Origin: Chitinophagaceae bacterium
Lineage (GTDB): Bacteria; Bacteroidota; Bacteroidia; Chitinophagales; Chitinophagaceae
Direction of reading: 5' to 3'
Assembly (NCBI GenBank): GCA_023957575.1
Contig: JAMLGU010000012.1
Coordinates: 1 to 64,000, forward strand
DNA: 64,000 nt
The notes below the pieces were generated by a model that worked only from the letters and a program-made list of their open reading frames with translations, was not told the DNA's origin and did not search any database. Each line of letters opens with the position of its first letter. The stretch's first letter is position 1. Both the position numbers and the translations under genes were made by a program. Shown piece after piece: positions 53,802 to 61,930 of this stretch.

Positions 53802-55163
53802 ATGCAGGAGCTGTCTTCAAAATATGAAATATTGAGAGTCATGGGGCATGGAGGTTTTTCTGCGGTCTTTAAGGCAAGAAGCAGAGAAAACCCTGAGAGA
53901 ATTGTAGCGCTGAAACAGCTTGACTTTTCTATTGATAACAAAGATTCCAAAGAATACAGGGATTTTAAAGACGAGGTGGAGATATTGAAAAAATTATCTC
54001 ATCCTAATATTGTGAAGATTTATGATGAGTTTATTTTGGACAATAAGCCTTCTTTAGAGATGGAGTTTTTGGATGGTGAAACGCTGGAGTCTATTTTGAA
54101 AAGAGAAAAGTTTTTTTCAATAGCTGAAACGATTGATTTTATTGCACAAATTTCATCTGCATTGAGTTATTGTCATCATTATCAGCTACCCGATAGCAGT
54201 ACAACATTTGAAGACTCAGCGTTTTTCAAGCGAAATTCAATAATTCACAATGACCTGAATCCCAAAAATATCATTCGGGTGCAAAAAGAAGATGGCAGTT
54301 TCAGATATGTACTGATTGATTTCGGCCTTTCGTTTACCGACCCTGATGCCGTGCGTCATAGCAAGAAAGAAGATGGCATGGCAGAGTATAAATCGCCGGA
54401 GAAATGGACCGGAGCCGAGGTAGATACCCAATCGGATATTTATAGCCTTGGAGTAGTTATATATGAAATGCTTACCGGTTCGGCGCCCTTTCCAATTTCG
54501 GATTATAAGGATAATATTAAAATGCTGGAATTGGGCGAAAAGCACAAAAAAGCGACAGTCCCTGATATTGATATCCGTAGAGGTGAAACGATTGAAAAAA
54601 ACAACTTATTGATTGTTCCCGGAAATGAAATTCCCAATTGGTTGAACAAGCTCATTTTAAAATGTCTGCAGAAGAGGCCAATGGACAGGTTTTTGACAGG
54701 CAGAGAGTTGAGTAACTTCTTTTATGACGGATTGGCGGGAAAAATTGAAGAGGATGTACAAACAGCAATAATTGATATCCATCCCATTGAAGATAATGAA
54801 AAAAGAGGAGAGGCACGCCTTGAAATTGTTCCCAATATTCTAACGGAGGCGCAACATTTTTTTATCAATAAGGATTTTACCACCATTGGAAGGCGAAGTG
54901 ATGGCGCCGGTACTTTTATTGCCGATATTGCCATTAAAACTGCCGACAAATTTATTTCAAAAAATCACTGTCAGATTATTAGAATAGCTAATCCTGGAGG
55001 AGGATTTATTTACAAATTGCAAGACAGTACGCCGAGTAAAAACGGAACATTTTTTAATATCGAAAAAAATACACAACGATTGTCAGAAGCGACCAAGATT
55101 TTATTAAAAGATGGAGATTTCTTTTGGATTGGGAATACAAAAATTATCTTTCACGAAGATTGA
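53802..55163 (+). CDS. Ser/Thr kinase-FHA fusion with altered catalytic loop
   Basis: A 453-residue protein without a membrane helix. The kinase domain has glycine loop GHGGFSAVF (15-23), ALKQL lysine K38, DFG at 173-175 and a SPEKWTG block, but the catalytic loop at 149-156 reads HNDLNPKN rather than HRDLKPEN: the Asp and last Asn are kept, the Arg and Lys are replaced by Asn. From about 335 an FHA domain follows (TIGRRSDGAG with R364, FISKNHCQII, SKNGTFFN). It may be a non-RD kinase of low activity or a scaffold. It is the last gene of the operon, 1 nt after the FHA protein. Confidence 0.88.
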   Translation: MQELSSKYEILRVMGHGGFSAVFKARSRENPERIVALKQLDFSIDNKDSKEYRDFKDEVEILKKLSHPNIVKIYDEFILDNKPSLEMEFLDGETLESILKREKFFSIAETIDFIAQISSALSYCHHYQLPDSSTTFEDSAFFKRNSIIHNDLNPKNIIRVQKEDGSFRYVLIDFGLSFTDPDAVRHSKKEDGMAEYKSPEKWTGAEVDTQSDIYSLGVVIYEMLTGSAPFPISDYKDNIKMLELGEKHKKATVPDIDIRRGETIEKNNLLIVPGNEIPNWLNKLILKCLQKRPMDRFLTGRELSNFFYDGLAGKIEEDVQTAIIDIHPIEDNEKRGEARLEIVPNILTEAQHFFINKDFTTIGRRSDGAGTFIADIAIKTADKFISKNHCQIIRIANPGGGFIYKLQDSTPSKNGTFFNIEKNTQRLSEATKILLKDGDFFWIGNTKIIFHED

Positions 55164-55166
55164 CTT

Positions 55167-55511
55167 CTACAATAAGTTGCCTGCTTTTGGGAAAACCATC
55201 ATAGGCTGATGTGTTTTTGCTTCATCAGGAGTCATAGTAGCATAAGAAATGATGACTACAATATCTCCAGCCATTGCTTTGCGTGCTGCCGGACCGTTCA
55301 GGCAGATGGTCCCGGAGCCTCGCTTACCTTTAATTACATAAGTTTCAAGCCTTTCTCCATTATTTACATTTACTACCTGTACTTTTTCAAACTCTATCAG
55401 GCCACTGGCATCCATCAAATTTTCATCAATGGTGATGCTGCCGATGTAATCCAGATTGGCTTCGGTAACGGCTACGCGGTGAATTTTCGATTTTAATACC
55501 TGTATTTGCAT
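55167..55511 (-). CDS. panD: Aspartate 1-decarboxylase proenzyme
   Basis: A 114-residue pyruvoyl enzyme making beta-alanine from aspartate for pantothenate. From the ATG at 55511 the self-cleavage site falls at Gly24-Ser25 (DYIGSIT), exactly the family position, which decides this start over a TTG 9 nt upstream. TYVIKGKRGSGTICLNGPAA contains further active-site residues. It converges on the kinase-FHA gene with 3 nt between them and has no adjacent panB or panC in the window. Confidence 0.95.
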   Translation of the reverse strand: MQIQVLKSKIHRVAVTEANLDYIGSITIDENLMDASGLIEFEKVQVVNVNNGERLETYVIKGKRGSGTICLNGPAARKAMAGDIVVIISYATMTPDEAKTHQPMMVFPKAGNLL

Positions 55512-55575
55512 GGGGCGCAAAATTACAATTTTATTTAAAAAAAGACGAAATATACAGGGAAAAAGATGTATGGAA

Positions 55576-55671
55576 GGTTGAGGTTAAGGTTGAGATTAAG
55601 GTTGAGGTTGAGGTTGAGGATAAGGTTGAGGTTAAGGTTGAGATTAAGGTTGAGATTAAGGTTGAGGACAA
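55576..55671 (+). repeat. Hexamer tandem array (GGTTGA/GGTTAA/GATTAA), about 16 units
   Basis: Units GGTTGA, GGTTAA, GATTAA and rare GGATAA or GGACAA follow one another without a break. The same hexamer set appears as a 7-unit array at 37959-38000. It lies between the divergent panD and meaB genes. The rest of the 55512-55862 gap is plain AT-rich DNA. Confidence 0.9.
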
Positions 55672-55862
55672 GATGAATTGATACTGAGTGGCTTAAATGT
55701 GAATTCCCGTGATTTTATCCCGCTTATTTTTATAGGATTTTTTCATTGATTTGTAATGTTAAGTTATAATCATGATACATTCTTAGAAATAGAATTTTCA
55801 AAATTTGCCGAAATAGAAACTTTACCACCTAAATTTGAAAAAAATTTAGAACAGCAAATTTC

Positions 55863-56762
55863 ATGTGGACGGGATTATTACACAAGATTCAGCAGGGTGA
55901 CATTAAATCTTTGGCACGCAGCATTTCACTGGTCGAAAATGAAGTGGCGGGTTATGAAAAGTTTTTACAAAGCCTACCGGCAAGCCGAACCAGGGTGATT
56001 GGCATTACCGGTCCTCCCGGTGCAGGGAAAAGCACAACCACAGATGCTTTGATTAATGAAGTTATAAAAGAAGGTAAAAAAGTAGCTGTTCTTTGTGTAG
56101 ATCCGTCTTCGCCATTTAATCTGGGCGCTGTGCTTGGCGATCGTATTCGCATGAGCCGTTGGTACACTAATGATCGGGTTTTTATTCGTTCATTGGCTAC
56201 ACGAGGGTCTATGGGCGGACTCAATCCTAAAATCATTGAGATTACAGACATTCTGAAATCTTCGGATTTTGATTTAATCATTGTTGAAACGGTAGGCGTG
56301 GGTCAGAGTGAGATAGAAATCGCCGGTCTTGCCGATATTACGGTTGTAGTATTGGTGCCTGAGGCGGGCGATGAAATTCAGACCATGAAAGCCGGCCTGA
56401 TGGAAATTGCAGATGTATTTGCTGTAAACAAAAGCGACCGTCCGGGAGCCGATCTGTTTGTAAGAAACCTTCGCCTGATGCTGGCTCCCGCATTTTCCAA
56501 AAATGAAAGACGTATCCCGATAGTGTCAACCGTTGCAAACAAAGAAAAAGGTATTGACGAACTTTATCAGGAAATAAAGCAAATCTTAAACACTGACACT
56601 CACAAAGAAAGAAGAAGTTGGCTGCTTGCCGAAAAGGCTTTTCATCTGATTGAAAAGGAAAGAATGAAAAATGCGAAAAAAGAACAGTTGAAATCAGAAA
56701 TTGAAAAAGAATTGCAGTCTCCTGATTTCAATCTCTATCAGTACGTTTACAAAAGGATGTAA
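55863..56762 (+). CDS. meaB: Methylmalonyl-CoA mutase-associated GTPase MeaB
   Basis: A 299-residue G3E-type GTPase. P-loop GPPGAGKS after TRVIGIT, the DPSSPFNLGAVLGDRIRM switch region, VETVGVGQSE, and NKSD for guanine are all present. MeaB loads and protects adenosylcobalamin-dependent methylmalonyl-CoA mutase. The mutase is not in this window, so the pathway is only implied. The start at 55863 (MWTGLLHKIQQGDIKSLA) is the normal length for the family. Confidence 0.95.
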   Translation: MWTGLLHKIQQGDIKSLARSISLVENEVAGYEKFLQSLPASRTRVIGITGPPGAGKSTTTDALINEVIKEGKKVAVLCVDPSSPFNLGAVLGDRIRMSRWYTNDRVFIRSLATRGSMGGLNPKIIEITDILKSSDFDLIIVETVGVGQSEIEIAGLADITVVVLVPEAGDEIQTMKAGLMEIADVFAVNKSDRPGADLFVRNLRLMLAPAFSKNERRIPIVSTVANKEKGIDELYQEIKQILNTDTHKERRSWLLAEKAFHLIEKERMKNAKKEQLKSEIEKELQSPDFNLYQYVYKRM

Positions 56763-56784
56763 TAATTTTCAGGCCTTCAAAATG

Positions 56785-57549
56785 TTATTTCTTGGTTGTA
56801 GCAGATTTATCTTGAAGGCGTTTTAATTGCAAGTATTTTTCTCTGGTGTAATGGTAGTTTGCTTTGGCTATTTGCCACCCTTCCTTACCGTCCAGAAACC
56901 CTAGTTTGATAATGAAATTATTAAAAAAATTAAAAGCAGGGGATAAATGCCTTTTTATAAAGCCTACTTTTTTCTTTTGATCAAAATAATGTCTGGCATT
57001 TAAATTAGCATATTGTTCCAATTTTTTAGAAAATGTCTCAATATCCGGTGTAGTGTAATGCAGCATCACTCCCTGCAATTTTATTTTTTTTAAATGATTG
57101 GCATCCAATGTTTCATGAACCAGATTCAGATTCCAGGAAGTTGAATTTCTGTTGTAAAGCCTAAATACATAATCATTGCCCCACTCTCCATATAAAATTT
57201 TCTTTCGACCCAAAAAATTGATTCTTTTACATCCATAAACAGCATGGGGAACCAGGTTAAGATTATTGATGCTTTGTGCCAATTCCTGACTTATTTCTTC
57301 ATCACTGTCCAAACAAAAAATATAATCAAATAATGCTTCTTTGGCTCCAATATTTCGGGCAGCGCCATATCCCTGCCAGGTAATATGAAATATTCTTGCA
57401 TTGAGTTTTGAAGCAATAGTGAGCGTGTCATCTTCACTGCCACTGTCAATAACCAGAATGTCATTGCTAATTTGGCGCACGCTCATAATAGCCCTTTCAA
57501 TGGTGGCAGCCGAATTTTTAGTCAAAATAATTACGGAAATTTTATTCAT
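56785..57549 (-). CDS. Glycosyltransferase family 2 (LPS core WaaE/KdtX-like)
   Basis: A 254-residue cytosolic GT-A glycosyltransferase. The start ISVIILTKNSAATIERAI, VIDSGSEDDT, QGYGAARNIGA and the acidic LDSDEEIS are typical of the WaaE-type beta-1,4-glucosyltransferase branch acting on lipopolysaccharide core. The exact sugar is unknown. It overlaps the upstream pseudouridine synthase gene by 4 nt (ATGA), so the two are co-translated despite unrelated jobs. Confidence 0.88.
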   Translation of the reverse strand: MNKISVIILTKNSAATIERAIMSVRQISNDILVIDSGSEDDTLTIASKLNARIFHITWQGYGAARNIGAKEALFDYIFCLDSDEEISQELAQSINNLNLVPHAVYGCKRINFLGRKKILYGEWGNDYVFRLYNRNSTSWNLNLVHETLDANHLKKIKLQGVMLHYTTPDIETFSKKLEQYANLNARHYFDQKKKVGFIKRHLSPAFNFFNNFIIKLGFLDGKEGWQIAKANYHYTREKYLQLKRLQDKSATTKK

Positions 57550-58271
57550 TGCTTCAATTTGTTTTTTTCAAGTTGTTGCAAAATAGCCCTGAAATCCTTG
57601 TGCAAAGGCGCTTCTAACTCCAAAAGTTCGCTGTTTACATCCATAATCTTTAGCTGTCCGGCATGAAGCGCCAACCTGTTGAGCATTGGTCGTTCCTCCA
57701 AATCATTTTTCGATAATTTAAATTTAGGTTTTAATGCTGAAAGAAAAACAGGTTTGCCATTTCCATACAATTCATCGCAAACCACAGGATGACCCAATTC
57801 TTTGGCATGAACCCTTATCTGATGCGTCCGGCCCGTATGAATTTGAAACTGTACATAAGAATATATACCAAAATCGTGCAAAACTTTGTAATCGGTCAGT
57901 GCTGTTTTTCCTCGCCGATGAATGATCATACTGCCACGCTTCATCATGTTTTCGGCAATGGGAGCATTTATACTTCCTTCCTTTTCGTTCAGTGAACCCA
58001 GTAATAATGCAAAATATATTTTTAAAGTTTTCCTTTCTTCAAACTGGGTAGTAAAATGCCTGTGTGCCTCGGGTGTCTTTGCAAAAATGATTAATCCGCT
58101 GGTTTCACGATCAAGGCGATGAACGGTAAAAATATTGCCATACTTTTCTTTAAGAAGCGTTTTTAATGAAATTTCTTTTCCTTCTCTGTCAGGAATGGAA
58201 AGCAATCCCGAAGGCTTGTTGAGCGCTACCAATGATTCATTTTCAAAGACGATATAATCTGCTGTTTTCAA
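57546..58271 (-). CDS. RluA-family pseudouridine synthase
   Basis: A 241-residue RNA pseudouridine synthase. The catalytic Asp is in VHRLDRETSGLIIFAK, and HTGRTHQIRVHAKELGHP is the second family block. There is no N-terminal S4 domain, so it is the short form (RluA/TruC-like). The target may be 23S rRNA or a tRNA; unknown. It follows the RluB-like gene after 30 nt and overlaps the glycosyltransferase start by 4 nt. Confidence 0.92.
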   Translation of the reverse strand: MKTADYIVFENESLVALNKPSGLLSIPDREGKEISLKTLLKEKYGNIFTVHRLDRETSGLIIFAKTPEAHRHFTTQFEERKTLKIYFALLLGSLNEKEGSINAPIAENMMKRGSMIIHRRGKTALTDYKVLHDFGIYSYVQFQIHTGRTHQIRVHAKELGHPVVCDELYGNGKPVFLSALKPKFKLSKNDLEERPMLNRLALHAGQLKIMDVNSELLELEAPLHKDFRAILQQLEKNKLKQ

Positions 58272-58301
58272 GAAATGATTGTTGAATTATTATGATTAAG
58301 T

Positions 58302-59216
58302 TTATTTCCCTTTACCAAAAAATTTCAGGTTACGGATTTCTTTTTCGGTAAGAAATCTGTATTTCCCTCTTTCCACATTTTTCTTGGTAAGTCCGGCAAA
58401 CATTACTCTGTCTAAGTTCTTTACCTCATATCCCAGCGATTCAAAGATTCGTCTTACAATCCTGTTGCGTCCACTGTGAATTTCCACGCCGATCTGGCTT
58501 TTGTCTTTTGCATCGCTATAAGCCAAAACATCCACCGGAGCCGGTCCGTCTTCCAGTATTACTCCCTTCAGTATTTTGTCAAAATCTTTTTTTTCAAGTG
58601 GTTTATTGAGCGTAACAGCATAAATTTTCTTGACTTCGTTGCTGGGATGGGTGAGTTTTTGAGCTAGTTCGCCGTCATTGGTTATTAATAAAACGCCCGA
58701 AGTATTTCTATCGAGTCTGCCCACCGGATACACTCTTTCTTTGGTGGCAGATTTAATTATATCCAAAACTGTTTTTCTTTTCTTAGGATCGTCTGTGGTT
58801 GTGATGTAATCTTTGGGTTTATTAAGAAGTATATATACCAGATTTTTGGAAATGTGGATTTTTTTTCCGTTTACGGTTACAATATCCTCATGCTCCACCT
58901 TGTATCCGGGTTCAATAATTTCCTTTGCGTTTACTTTTACTTTTCCTTCTTTGATTAAGAGGGCGGCATCACGTCTTGAGCACACGCCACAATGAGCCAG
59001 ATATTTGTTCAAAGGCATTTTTTCCTCTGGCTTGGGTTTGCGTTCAATCCTTGCCGGTGCATTTGGACTTCCTGATGCTATTTCGGTTTTCTTTTGTTCA
59101 AAAAAGGCAGCTTTTTCTTTTTTGAATTTCCTTTTTTCCTGCTTAAAAGCTTCTTTTATAGCTGCATTACTTTTCTTATTGGAAAATTTTTCGAACCGTG
59201 GGTCTGTTTTCTTCAT
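58302..59216 (-). CDS. RsuA/RluB-family rRNA pseudouridine synthase
   Basis: A 304-residue enzyme. A basic leader of about 65 residues (KKSNAAIKEAFKQEKRKFKK) is followed by an S4 RNA-binding domain (MPLNKYLAHCGVCSRRDAAL), then the catalytic domain with PVGRLDRNTSGVLLITNDGE and GRNRIVRRIFESLGYEV. It should modify 23S or 16S rRNA. The extended Lys-rich leader is longer than in E. coli RluB and may help RNA binding. First of three leftward genes. Confidence 0.93.
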   Translation of the reverse strand: MKKTDPRFEKFSNKKSNAAIKEAFKQEKRKFKKEKAAFFEQKKTEIASGSPNAPARIERKPKPEEKMPLNKYLAHCGVCSRRDAALLIKEGKVKVNAKEIIEPGYKVEHEDIVTVNGKKIHISKNLVYILLNKPKDYITTTDDPKKRKTVLDIIKSATKERVYPVGRLDRNTSGVLLITNDGELAQKLTHPSNEVKKIYAVTLNKPLEKKDFDKILKGVILEDGPAPVDVLAYSDAKDKSQIGVEIHSGRNRIVRRIFESLGYEVKNLDRVMFAGLTKKNVERGKYRFLTEKEIRNLKFFGKGK

Positions 59217-59405
59217 ATATAAATATTTTGCTGTTTTACAACAGGATTTGAGCGCAAAGATAGTTCCTGAATAGTGTTAAAGGAAGAATGGAGCAGGATT
59301 TGTTTTGCTACCCGAGTTTCATCATCGCTTGAATTAGGTATTGTCTTGTGTTAATAAACCATGTAACTTGACCAAAATTTTACCTTTCACCCAAAAAATT
59401 AAACC

Positions 59406-60212
59406 ATGGCAAAAGCTAAAACACTGGACATGTCCTCAAAAAAATACCCTAAAATGGGTTGGATTCCCGATTTGCCCGATGCAAGAGATTTTATTTATTC
59501 AGCGCCGCTAAAGGTGATGAAGAGTATTCCTGCAAAGGTCGATCTTAAAAAGTACTGCCCACCCGTGTATGATCAGGGTGATTTGGGCAGTTGCACTGCC
59601 AATGCCTTAGGTGCTGCTTTCGAATTTGGCAAAAAGAAACAAAAGAAAAAAACTTTCCGACCTTCGAGACTGTTTCTTTACTACAATGAGCGAGTGCTGA
59701 TGAATACGGTTAATTCGGACAGCGGCGCTTATTTGAGGTTGGGTATCAAGTCATTAAACAAGCAGGGCATTTGTCCCGAAAAAGACTGGACTTATGATGA
59801 CAGCACTGCTCCGGGTGCCAAATTTATGCAGAAACCACCAGCCGGTTGTTATAAGACTGCGCTCGACCATCAGATTTTATCTTACTGGAGGGTTCCTATC
59901 AGCATCATGTCAATCAAAAGTTGTTTAGCAGAAGGTTATCCTATTTCATTTGGTTTTACGGTTTATGAAAGCTTCTTCAAACCCAGTGTTGCAAAAAACG
60001 GAATCATGCCGATGCCGGACGTAACTAAGGAAGAAGTGGTGGGAGGCCACGCAGTATTGGCGGTTGGCTATGATGATAAAACACAAAGGGTTTTGGTTCG
60101 CAATTCCTGGGGAAAATCATGGGGTTTGGCCGGTTATTTCTGGATGCCATACTCTTATATTGCCGATGATAATTATTGCGATGACTTCTGGACCATCAGA
60201 AATGTGGAATAA
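59406..60212 (+). CDS. Papain-like cysteine protease (C1 family), no signal peptide
   Basis: A 268-residue C1-type protease. The oxyanion Gln is Q57 in YDQGDLGSCTANALG, the nucleophile C63, the His H215 in VGGHAVLAVGYDD and the Asn N233 in VRNSWGKSWG; all four are present. The N-terminal 40 residues (WIPDLPDARDFIYSAP) form the usual short lead of bacterial C1A-like peptidases. No signal peptide is seen, so it may act in the cytosol or leave by another route. A chagasin-type inhibitor gene lies 112 nt downstream on the same strand. Confidence 0.92.
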   Translation: MAKAKTLDMSSKKYPKMGWIPDLPDARDFIYSAPLKVMKSIPAKVDLKKYCPPVYDQGDLGSCTANALGAAFEFGKKKQKKKTFRPSRLFLYYNERVLMNTVNSDSGAYLRLGIKSLNKQGICPEKDWTYDDSTAPGAKFMQKPPAGCYKTALDHQILSYWRVPISIMSIKSCLAEGYPISFGFTVYESFFKPSVAKNGIMPMPDVTKEEVVGGHAVLAVGYDDKTQRVLVRNSWGKSWGLAGYFWMPYSYIADDNYCDDFWTIRNVE

Positions 60213-60324
60213 TTACAGATTTCAATCAGGCTTTTGTAGGAATTAGCCAAAACAAAACCAATAAATTTCCCAATAGCTGTTTATAGGTATAAAAAGCGTT
60301 AATTTTATACTTTAATTCACAACT

Positions 60325-60633
60325 ATGGATAAGATTATTTTGTCCATTGGGAAAGTTTATAACTTGACGCTTGAAAATAAAGCCGGCACAGGCTATTCGT
60401 GGGTAGTGGAGCATAATGACGAAAAAATTACTTCTGTAGAATTTAAAACTGAACTTACTGCACAGAAAATTAAACAGCAACCGATTGGCGGCAGCGCGCC
60501 AATTCAGGTTCTGATTAAAGGGCTTGCCAAAGGAACTTCATTAATTATCCTGCATCGAAAGAGAGTATGGGAAAAAGACAAATTACCGGCAGCAGTAATA
60601 AAACTTCATGTTATTGTGGGTGAAATGGGCTAA
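60325..60633 (+). CDS. Chagasin-like (I42) cysteine-protease inhibitor
   Basis: A 102-residue beta-sandwich protein. The three inhibitory loops of the I42 family are recognisable: NKAGTGYSW (residues 18-26, from NPTTGYxW), PIGGSAPIQ, and HRKRVWE (from RPWE). Chagasin-type proteins block papain-family enzymes tightly. It has no signal peptide, like the protease next to it, so both may share a compartment. This points to a protease kept in check by its neighbour. Confidence 0.85.
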   Translation: MDKIILSIGKVYNLTLENKAGTGYSWVVEHNDEKITSVEFKTELTAQKIKQQPIGGSAPIQVLIKGLAKGTSLIILHRKRVWEKDKLPAAVIKLHVIVGEMG

Positions 60634-60817
60634 ATTTTTAATATAATTACATTTCTTCCGTTTTTTAATCGGCGCTAAAAATTAAAAAATTTGTATATTG
60701 AAAACGTCAAACTCTTTAAAAAGCAATTCTAAAATTGTAGTATTTATTTTTCAATGCAAAATATTTATTGATAATCAATTGATTACAAAAGCGAATTAAA
60801 AAATAGTTGTTATTTTC

Positions 60818-60849
60818 TTTGTTTACTCAAAATAGTGTGGCTACCTTTG
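60818..60849 (+). promoter_or_regulatory. Strong promoter of the rplM operon
   Basis: TTTG at 60818-60821, 20 nt, then TACCTTTG at 60842-60849: both elements match the Bacteroidota consensus exactly, as expected for a highly expressed ribosomal operon. The start of the RNA would be near 60856. Confidence 0.8.
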
Positions 60850-60860
60850 CACTCCCAAAA

Positions 60861-60905
60861 AAACCGGCACGACCGGCAGCGGGAAATCGGGGGATAGCCC
60901 GGTTT
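60861..60905 (+). promoter_or_regulatory. Structured leader of the rplM mRNA
   Basis: AAACCGG (60861-60867) pairs perfectly with CCGGTTT (60899-60905), enclosing GC-rich short repeats of CCGG and a purine-rich segment, within an otherwise AT-rich leader. It begins about 5 nt after the expected RNA start and ends 27 nt before the ATG. It could be the binding site for L13 or another ribosomal protein in feedback control. Confidence 0.5.
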
Positions 60906-60932
60906 AGTAATAAATAATATAAATAAATAAAA

Positions 60933-61376
60933 ATGAGTAAACAACATTTCACTACCAAACATGCGAACGAGGCTACCGTGCAACGTAATTGGTTCGTTGT
61001 GGACGGTACTAATCAAACCGTAGGCCGCATGTGTTCCAAAATTGCCGCAATGCTGCGCGGTAAACACAAGGCTTCTTACACACCGCACGTGGATACGGGT
61101 GATTACATCATCGTAATCAACTGTGATAAGGTAAAACTTAGCGGAACCAAAATGGATACTAAAGTATATGACAGGTTTAGCGGATACCCCGGTGGTCGCA
61201 AGGAAGAACTGGCTTCCGATATTTTAAAACGTCGTCCGGAAATTATTGTTGAAAGAGCAGTAAAGGGTATGTTGCCTAAAAACCGCTTAGGTCGCAAAAT
61301 GTATAAAAAATTATTCGTTTATGTAGGCGATACCCATCCACACACTGCACAACAACCCAAAGAATTAAAATTTTAA
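60933..61376 (+). CDS. rplM: Ribosomal protein L13 (uL13)
   Basis: A 147-residue 50S protein. WFVVDGTNQTVGRMCSKIAA, YIIVINCDKVKLSGTK and the GMLPKNRLGRKMYKKLFVYV block are typical. First of the block rplM-rpsI-rpsB-tsf, the standard order in Bacteroidota, behind a strong promoter and structured leader. Confidence 0.98.
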   Translation: MSKQHFTTKHANEATVQRNWFVVDGTNQTVGRMCSKIAAMLRGKHKASYTPHVDTGDYIIVINCDKVKLSGTKMDTKVYDRFSGYPGGRKEELASDILKRRPEIIVERAVKGMLPKNRLGRKMYKKLFVYVGDTHPHTAQQPKELKF

Positions 61377-61435
61377 AATAACTAAACAAAGCTTTTGGCA
61401 TATCGCTTTCAGCTTTACTCATAAGCATAATAATA

Positions 61436-61825
61436 ATGGAAAAACAAAAAAATGCTGTAGGACGTCGTAAAGAAGCAATTACCCGAGTGTTTATCTCAAA
61501 GGGAAATGGCTCCATTATCATCAACGACAAAGATTACAAAACTTATTTTTCGCTGGTTTATTTACAAAATCAGGTAGAACGCCCGCTTAAAGCTGTTGAG
61601 GCTACCGATAAATTTGATTTAAAAATCAATGCTACCGGTGGCGGTGTTAAAGGGCAGGCAGAAGCTGCTATGCTGGGTATCGCCCGTGCATTGGTAGAAG
61701 TAAATGCCGAGTACCGCCCTGCTTTGAAAGCAGCCGGTTTATTAAAAAGAGATCCGCGCTCAGTTGAACGTAAAAAATTCGGTCACAAAAAAGCAAGAAA
61801 GAGTTACCAATTCTCTAAACGTTAA
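61436..61825 (+). CDS. rpsI: Ribosomal protein S9 (uS9)
   Basis: A 129-residue 30S protein with the usual start AVGRRKEAITRVFI and the C-terminal ending KKFGHKKARKSYQFSKR that reaches toward the P site tRNA. GGGVKGQAEAAMLGIARAL is the family core. It lies 59 nt after rplM. Confidence 0.98.
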   Translation: MEKQKNAVGRRKEAITRVFISKGNGSIIINDKDYKTYFSLVYLQNQVERPLKAVEATDKFDLKINATGGGVKGQAEAAMLGIARALVEVNAEYRPALKAAGLLKRDPRSVERKKFGHKKARKSYQFSKR

Positions 61826-61930
61826 TACGTTGGAGGTTTATGGTTTGAGGTTTGAAGTCGTTCAAATTTTCAAATCGTTCTTCTGCCTCAGTCATCAAAC
61901 TTTAAATCCAAATCAATTAATTTTTAATAA

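Noticed and set aside
55756..55998. An 80-codon frame overlapping the start of meaB
   Set aside because: It runs in another frame into meaB, and its upstream part has no recognisable domain.
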